9,979 bases of DNA from Akkermansiaceae bacterium (GTDB lineage Bacteria; Verrucomicrobiota; Verrucomicrobiia; Verrucomicrobiales; Akkermansiaceae): the NCBI GenBank assembly GCA_025457805.1, contig JALOTR010000050.1:1-9979 (forward strand), in the 5' to 3' direction. The translations under genes and the position numbers were made by a program. The notes under the pieces are model-generated. The model saw only the letters and a list, made by a program, of their open reading frames with translations, had not been told where the DNA came from and did no database searches. Of this stretch, positions 6,601 through 9,979 are shown in pieces; the stretch's first letter is position 1; each line of letters starts with the position of its first letter.

Positions 6601-8954
6601 ACAATGAACATGGGTTGTTAGGTCTTGCATTCCATCCCGATTACGCGGTCAACGGATACTTCTATGTTGCATACTCCGTGCGCATCAGCGGTGCTTCCTA
6701 CCATCAGCGCGTCTCGCGATTCCAGGTCAGCAACAGCAATCCGAATGTGGCCAATCCCGCGTCCGAGTTGATATTGCTCCAACAACTTGACGAGGGCGCC
6801 AACCACAATGGCGGCGATCTCCATTTCGGCCCGGATGGCTACCTATACTATGCTGCCGGAGATGAGGAAAACCCGAACGACTTCCGACTCAACAGCCAGC
6901 GCATCAACAAGGATTTCTTCACCGGCATCTTCCGCATCGATGTGGACAAGAAGCCCGGAAACCTGGAGCCCAATCCGCACGCATCGATTCCCACCGACTC
7001 CGGCGTCGCCCGGTTTTCCGTGCCTTCCGACAATCCCTTCGTCCACAGCAGTCTGGGTGGCACGTGGAATGGCATTTTCAATGGTGTGGAAATCACCAAT
7101 TTAGCCACCGTGCGCTCCGAGTTCTGGGCCACCGGCCTGCGCCACATCTGGCGGATGTCGTTCGACCCCGCCACCGGCGATCTCTGGGCGGGCGATGTCG
7201 GACAAGATACCTACGAAGAGGTCAACAAGATCATCAAGGGTGGCAACTATGGCTGGGTCTTCCGGGAAGGCGCGCATGATACCAATCTCCGCACTCCTGT
7301 TCCTTCCGGTTTCAGCAGCATCGATCCCTTCTACGAATATGTCCACACGGCCATCGCCGGTGGCGACGCCAGCCTGAAAGGCAACTCCGTGGTAGGTGGT
7401 CATGTCTATCGCGGAACACGTTTCCCATCGCTTGTGGGAAGTTATATCTTCAGCGATTCCGTTTCCGGTCATGTCTGGCAAATGGACACCGCCACCGGAG
7501 CCACCGTCCGCATTACCGGTCTGCCGGGGGCCTATGGTGTCATCTCATCTCAAGGAGTGGATCCCTTCAACAAGGACATCCTCTTCGCCACCTATCTCTC
7601 CGGAAAAATCATGCGCCTCACCACCGGCGATGCAGCTACCGGGGATTTTCCCACCACGCTGTCCGCCACCGGTCTTTTCGCCGATCTAACAGATCTCTCG
7701 CCCGCACCCGGTCTGTTGCCTTATGCGCCGAACCTTACCTTTTGGAGCGACCATGCCCTCAAACGCCGCTGGTTCACCATCCCTGACGCCAGCGGCATGA
7801 TGCACTTCAATCATGAGGGAAACTGGACCTATCCCACCGGCACCGTTTGGGTGAAACACTTCGATCTGGAACTCAGCCGCGGCAATCCGGCGACGAAGAA
7901 ACGCATCGAGACCCGCGTCCTCGTCAAGACCGACGGCGGCTCCTACGGCGTGAGCTACCGGTGGAACGAGGCGCAGACCGAAGCCACGCTTGTCGAAGAT
8001 GCCGGCGTGGAATTCGACATCGCCATCGACGATCACGGCACGCCGCATACCCAGCGCTGGCAGATTCCGGGGCGTTCGAGTTGCCTCACCTGTCACACGC
8101 CGCAAGGTGGGCACGCGCTCTCGTTCAACACCCGCCAGCTCAACCGCATCGAGACCATCCACGGCAGCACCGGCAACCAGATTTCCATTTTATCGGAAAA
8201 TGGCTTCCTCGCCAATTCGCCGCCGCCCATCGCCAGCCTGCCGCGCCACGTGAGACCGGAGGAAAACCAATTTCCGTTAGAGCAGCGCGCCCGTTCCTAC
8301 TTCGCGGTGAACTGCTCGTATTGCCACCAGACCGGCGGCAGCGTGAGCGGATTCTGGGATGGCCGCGAAAGCCTCACCCTCGAACAAACCGGCCTCATCC
8401 ACGGCAATGCGGTGAACAATGGCGGCAATCCCCTCAACCAATACGTCGTCCCCGGTGATCCCGTCCACAGCCTCGTGCTCAGCCGCATGGCCGGTTCCAA
8501 TGGCTTCGGCCGCATGCCCCCGCTCGGCACCACCGAACTGGATGCGGCCAACATCCAACTCATCTCGGACTGGATCAGCGCCGAACTTCCGGACCGCCCG
8601 CTCTACAACCAATGGCGAGACTCGTATTTCTCCTCTGTCGATCCGGAAAACGGCAAGTCCGATGATCCCGACCACGACGGCGTCAGCAACTACGACGAAT
8701 ACCTCCGCGGCACCTCGCCGATCAGTGGAGCCAATCCCTGGCAAGCCACCATCAGCAACGGCATGCTTCGTTTCAACCGCCAGGCCCACCGCTACTACGG
8801 GATCGAAATCAGCGACGACCTCACCACCTGGACCCCTTGGAGCCTCCCGGAAATCGACAGCAACTATCAGGCCGAGGACGGGATAACCGAAATCCCCCTG
8901 CCTGAAGCCCCCGGTGGGGAAATGTTCTTCCGCTTCCAGATGAGCGAACCATGA
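3609..8954 (+). CDS. Exported triple-LamG / Ig-like / sugar-dehydrogenase propeller / diheme cytochrome c fusion protein
   Basis: This is a complete 1781-residue protein. Residues 1-20 form a Sec signal peptide (MRIPLFYVILIASAMTGLQA, cleavage likely after LQA). Three LamG-like domains follow at ~21-278, ~291-542 and ~559-811, probably binding glycans or surfaces. A Big_9-type Ig-like domain (VLANDA, VTFTYRI) spans ~817-905. The glucose/sorbosone dehydrogenase-type propeller spans ~925-1340, with HGLLGLAFHPDY, NHNGGDLHFGPDGYLY (H1066), GLRHIWRMSFD (R1178, H1179), GDVGQDTYEEV and GGNYGWVFREG. The cytochrome region (~1350-1660) has CLTCH at 1492-1496, CSYCH at 1569-1573 and RMPPLG (M1636). A Ca-loop (DPDHDGVSNYDEY) and a C-terminal beta domain (DDLTTWTPW, FFRFQMSEP) end the protein. 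No PEP-CTERM or LPXTG anchor is visible. It shares its whole post-LamG architecture with gene 1. Two features stand out: the Asn usually following Arg in GLRNP is His here, and codon use shifts inside the first LamG domain. Enzyme activity and substrate are inferred. Confidence 0.92.
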   Translation: MRIPLFYVILIASAMTGLQAGLVHRWSFNSTAGSAPAGSSVVDSVGTANGQVVGQGAAFNGTSLVLPGNTNGNQTPANIAAYVDLPNGLISSKTHLSVEVWATPVSIKYWQRLFDFGRMGTLSSSVRGPGALNGEILPTATAAPNNAVSSDDFAFAVNRENNANTQRIIARLDGATERGTNTGAALTTGIQHHIVCTFTQGAGSFGTTGGQMAWYLNGTLVGTLDVNFQLSSIQDRNNWLGRSMYTADNNSNITYNEVRLYDHALTPEEIASNIAAGPDSLGGGPGNPPVPDHLWVFNNDADSTVSSGLAFTDSIGGRVATLRGNGAVLTGTAVRLPGSTNGNQSAASISAYLDLPNGILTGRSAITFEAWATPLSSKNWQRLFEFGRCVNSHGSGAAPGEILDDSIPPGFTAGYDNISLTLNNAGDLNTHQLEGQYDGNAPLYTTSTAATTAGTKYHYVLVIEDGVGIHGATGCQVRWYRDGVLQNSDDFPFRAADMENVNNWIGRSMYSGDSNSHLALDELRIYQRVLSAGEILASNIAGPDPGAGAPEPPVPPQVPESRWSFNNAPSAAASGSAFTDLTSGESVTVRGNGATLNGTALVLPGTSNGNQSAANISAYLDLSNGVLSSRPSLSFEAWITPLSSKNWQRIFDFGRCTITSGSGAASGEIIDGPAAPGVSQASDNLMLSNNKDNALGSHRLEGMLNNSSVVTVDTDISGSTTAGTEYHYVLTVQDAAGAYGSTGCQVKWYRNGEVQGSADLAFRLTEMEDVNNWIGRSQWSGDSNAHMRINELRLYNRALSIGEVISSFTNGPNTVFPAPVAVNDTATIHPGQKVLIDVLANDANSPNANTLQIITPPATGSATLTDGKILYTHSGDATSPVTFTYRISNASGSNSDGTVTISFATSLRITNPSLAMPVAPPTSAWQLVDALPGLVFNEPLCIASIPGNSKRLFVCERLAKIKHIPDIGSASPTQNVFLDLQAAIAGRTPTETIEGGGNNEHGLLGLAFHPDYAVNGYFYVAYSVRISGASYHQRVSRFQVSNSNPNVANPASELILLQQLDEGANHNGGDLHFGPDGYLYYAAGDEENPNDFRLNSQRINKDFFTGIFRIDVDKKPGNLEPNPHASIPTDSGVARFSVPSDNPFVHSSLGGTWNGIFNGVEITNLATVRSEFWATGLRHIWRMSFDPATGDLWAGDVGQDTYEEVNKIIKGGNYGWVFREGAHDTNLRTPVPSGFSSIDPFYEYVHTAIAGGDASLKGNSVVGGHVYRGTRFPSLVGSYIFSDSVSGHVWQMDTATGATVRITGLPGAYGVISSQGVDPFNKDILFATYLSGKIMRLTTGDAATGDFPTTLSATGLFADLTDLSPAPGLLPYAPNLTFWSDHALKRRWFTIPDASGMMHFNHEGNWTYPTGTVWVKHFDLELSRGNPATKKRIETRVLVKTDGGSYGVSYRWNEAQTEATLVEDAGVEFDIAIDDHGTPHTQRWQIPGRSSCLTCHTPQGGHALSFNTRQLNRIETIHGSTGNQISILSENGFLANSPPPIASLPRHVRPEENQFPLEQRARSYFAVNCSYCHQTGGSVSGFWDGRESLTLEQTGLIHGNAVNNGGNPLNQYVVPGDPVHSLVLSRMAGSNGFGRMPPLGTTELDAANIQLISDWISAELPDRPLYNQWRDSYFSSVDPENGKSDDPDHDGVSNYDEYLRGTSPISGANPWQATISNGMLRFNRQAHRYYGIEISDDLTTWTPWSLPEIDSNYQAEDGITEIPLPEAPGGEMFFRFQMSEP
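3669..6041 (+). repeat. Three tandem LamG-like domain repeats within gene 2
   Basis: The approximate units are 3669-4439, 4479-5234 and 5283-6041, about 250 codons each, separated by short Gly/Pro-rich linkers. Each unit repeats, in order, a W-F-N start (RWSFN or LWVFN), LPG-x-NGNQ, A-Y-LDL-NG, an E-W-TP...WQR-F-FGR strand, a Q-WY-G strand, NNW-GRS and ELR/EVR-Y ending in a short helix. Units 2 and 3 are most alike and share a Cys pair absent from unit 1. The gene 1 domain visible at 1-500 is a fourth copy of the same family. Confidence 0.85.
8082..8096 (+). other. First heme c attachment motif (CLTCH) of gene 2
   Basis: The codons spell Cys-Leu-Thr-Cys-His, followed by TPQGGHALSFNTRQ. This matches the first heme site of gene 1 in both position and context. 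Confidence 0.85.
8313..8327 (+). other. Second heme c attachment motif (CSYCH) of gene 2
   Basis: The codons spell Cys-Ser-Tyr-Cys-His after RSYFAVN, 77 residues after the first motif as in gene 1. RMPPLG, 63 residues downstream of the motif's His, offers a possible Met axial ligand. Confidence 0.85.
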
Positions 8955-9026
8955 TCCAAAGTCGGCCGTGCCCGCATTCTGCCATTTCAAATCGACAATT
9001 TCCCGGATTCAGGCCCACGCCCGCAC

Positions 9027-9063
9027 CCGGACGGCCCTGCCTCCCCCGGCAGGAGCCCGGTTT
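9027..9063 (+). terminator. Weak terminator-like hairpin after gene 2
   Basis: CCTGCC (9036-9041) pairs with GGCAGG (9048-9053) around a 6-base loop. An outer CCGG (9027-9030) can pair with CCGG (9057-9060) across a small internal loop. Only TTT follows, so intrinsic termination would be weak. It lies 72-106 bases after the gene 2 stop. It may instead be a processing or stabilising structure. Confidence 0.3.
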
Positions 9064-9074
9064 GGAGGGTCGGA

Positions 9075-9103
9075 GTCACGGCAGGTCATGACCTCATCGT
9101 GAC
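9075..9103 (+). promoter_or_regulatory. Nested dyad, candidate operator upstream of gene 3
   Basis: A perfect 12-base palindrome, AGGTCATGACCT (9083-9094), is flanked by inverted arms GTCACG (9075-9080) and CGTGAC (9098-9103), giving 24 symmetric bases within 29. It ends 47 bases before the ATG of gene 3. A smaller dyad, TGGAA-A-TTCCA, lies at 9124-9134. The size and near-perfect symmetry fit a site for a dimeric regulator, though a cruciform or RNA hairpin is also possible. No matching regulator gene and no clear -35/-10 are in the window. Confidence 0.4.
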
Positions 9104-9150
9104 CTTTGGCTGCTTGCGGGTTGTGGAAATTCCATGGATCTTCACTCATC

Positions 9151-9979
9151 ATGTTCAGTTTTCGATACGCACTTTTCCTCTGCGCGTTGCCGGCGATCTC
9201 AGCGATCTCGGGCGCTGCGCCTGAATTCCATCGGGATATTGCTCCGATCATTCATGGAAAATGCTCGGCTTGCCACCGTCCCGGCCAAGCCGCTCCGTTC
9301 ACGCTGCTCACCTACGAGCAGGTTAAAAAGCGGGCGAAACAGATTGTCGAAGTCACGGGCGAACGGGTGATGCCGCCATGGCATGCCGACCGCGGCGTCG
9401 TCGATTACGCGAATGACCGTTCCCTCTCGGACTCGCAGATCGAGATCCTTCGTGAATGGCTCGAAGTGGGCACTCCGGAGGGGGATCGCTCGCACCAGAA
9501 GCCCTTGCCAGAGTTTCCGGAAGGCTGGGAAGTCGGCAAACCCGACCTCGAAGTGGCCATGGCGGAACCCTTCACCGTCCCGGCGGATGGGAAGGACATT
9601 TATCGGAATTTCGTGATACCCCTCGATCTGGATGAGGACAAATGGATCAACGCCATCGAATACAAGCCCGGTGCTCCGCAGGTCGTTCACCACGTGCTTT
9701 ACTTTCTGGATACCAGCGGCACCGGCCGGAAAAAGGACCTTGAAGATCCAGCACCCGGCTTCAGTGGATTCGGATCCGTGGTCAATCATTTCAGATATCT
9801 CGGCGGATGGGATTTGGGAACCCAGGCCTCCGAACTGCCCTATGGCCTTGCGATGAAGGCACCCAAGGGATCCGACCTGATCATTCAAGTCCACTACAGC
9901 CCGAAGGGTCGGGAATTCCAGGACCTCTCGAAGCTTGCCATCCACTTTGCCGATCAGCCCACGGCACGCCCGTGGACGA
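9151..9979 (+). CDS. Exported cytochrome c / copper type II monooxygenase-like protein (3' partial)
   Basis: The frame stays open from the ATG at 9151 to the window end (276 codons, incomplete). Residues 1 to ~22 are a signal peptide (MFSFRYALFLCALPAISAIS then GAAP). Residues ~25-110 form a small cytochrome c-like domain: FHRDIAPIIHGKCSACHRPG has the heme motif CSACH at 38-42, and MPPWHADRG offers Met74 as a possible axial ligand. After a linker, residues ~130-276 match the N-terminal half of the Cu2 ascorbate-dependent monooxygenase fold (peptidylglycine and dopamine hydroxylases). VVHHVLYF has the His pair 180-181, and LIIQVHYSPKG supplies His248; in the animal enzymes the equivalent three His bind one copper. 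The second copper site (an HxH and a Met in the next domain) would lie beyond the window, so a full monooxygenase is inferred. Start choice: an in-frame stop lies at 9100, and the ATG places the signal peptide at the N-terminus. There is no strong Shine-Dalgarno. It is on the same strand as genes 1 and 2, 196 bases after gene 2. Confidence 0.8.
   Translation, partial: MFSFRYALFLCALPAISAISGAAPEFHRDIAPIIHGKCSACHRPGQAAPFTLLTYEQVKKRAKQIVEVTGERVMPPWHADRGVVDYANDRSLSDSQIEILREWLEVGTPEGDRSHQKPLPEFPEGWEVGKPDLEVAMAEPFTVPADGKDIYRNFVIPLDLDEDKWINAIEYKPGAPQVVHHVLYFLDTSGTGRKKDLEDPAPGFSGFGSVVNHFRYLGGWDLGTQASELPYGLAMKAPKGSDLIIQVHYSPKGREFQDLSKLAIHFADQPTARPWT

Noticed and set aside
9134..9370. Small + strand open frame starting at the ATG at 9134
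   Set aside because: It is in a different frame from the signal peptide and CSACH motif that start at 9151, and its product has no recognisable features.
9199..9945. Open frame of 248 codons on the - strand
   Set aside because: It is antisense to the cytochrome c/copper domain gene, whose frame carries conserved heme and His motifs.
1..9979. Mobile elements, CRISPR arrays, rRNA or tRNA genes
   Set aside because: No transposase-like protein, terminal inverted repeats, short regular repeats with spacers, or structural RNA sequence was seen. The repetition present is protein-domain and gene duplication.

Overview
The window is GC-rich bacterial DNA that is almost entirely coding, with all genes on the + strand. 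It holds two very large exported multidomain proteins, one with its 5' end outside the window, followed by the start of a third exported redox protein. The style of these proteins (LamG-like jelly rolls, a bacterial Ig-like domain, a calcium-loop linker of the form DPDGDGSNN...GTDP, a short C-terminal beta domain ending in a 'FFR' motif, and C-ending codons) resembles Verrucomicrobiota, perhaps a Verrucomicrobiales-type heterotroph. That placement is inferred from protein style; there is no marker gene in the window.

Layout: (1) positions 1-3429, the 3' part of a gene encoding LamG, Ig-like, glucose/sorbosone-dehydrogenase-type beta-propeller, diheme c-type cytochrome, Ca-loop and C-terminal beta domains. 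(2) 3430-3608, an intergenic region with two inverted repeats whose arms overlap, and a Shine-Dalgarno-like AAGGG. (3) 3609-8954, a complete 1781-residue paralogue with the same architecture, preceded by a signal peptide and three successive LamG-like domains. (4) 8955-9150, an intergenic region with a weak terminator-like hairpin and a striking nested dyad. (5) 9151-9979, the first 276 codons of an exported protein with an N-terminal c-type heme motif and a domain carrying the first copper-site histidines (HH and QVHY) of the peptidylglycine/dopamine monooxygenase fold. It runs off the window end.

Taken together, genes 1 and 2 look like extracytoplasmic sugar (or aldose-like) dehydrogenases fused to their own electron acceptor, a diheme cytochrome c, and to putative glycan-binding domains. 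Gene 3 looks like a heme-linked copper monooxygenase. A working hypothesis is a secreted oxidative module in which dehydrogenase-derived electrons reach heme c and possibly the copper enzyme, conceptually like fungal dehydrogenase/copper-monooxygenase pairs. Substrate, PQQ use and electron transfer between the proteins are not shown by the sequence. Genes 1 and 2 are clearly tandem duplicates that have since diverged at probable cofactor and disulfide positions.
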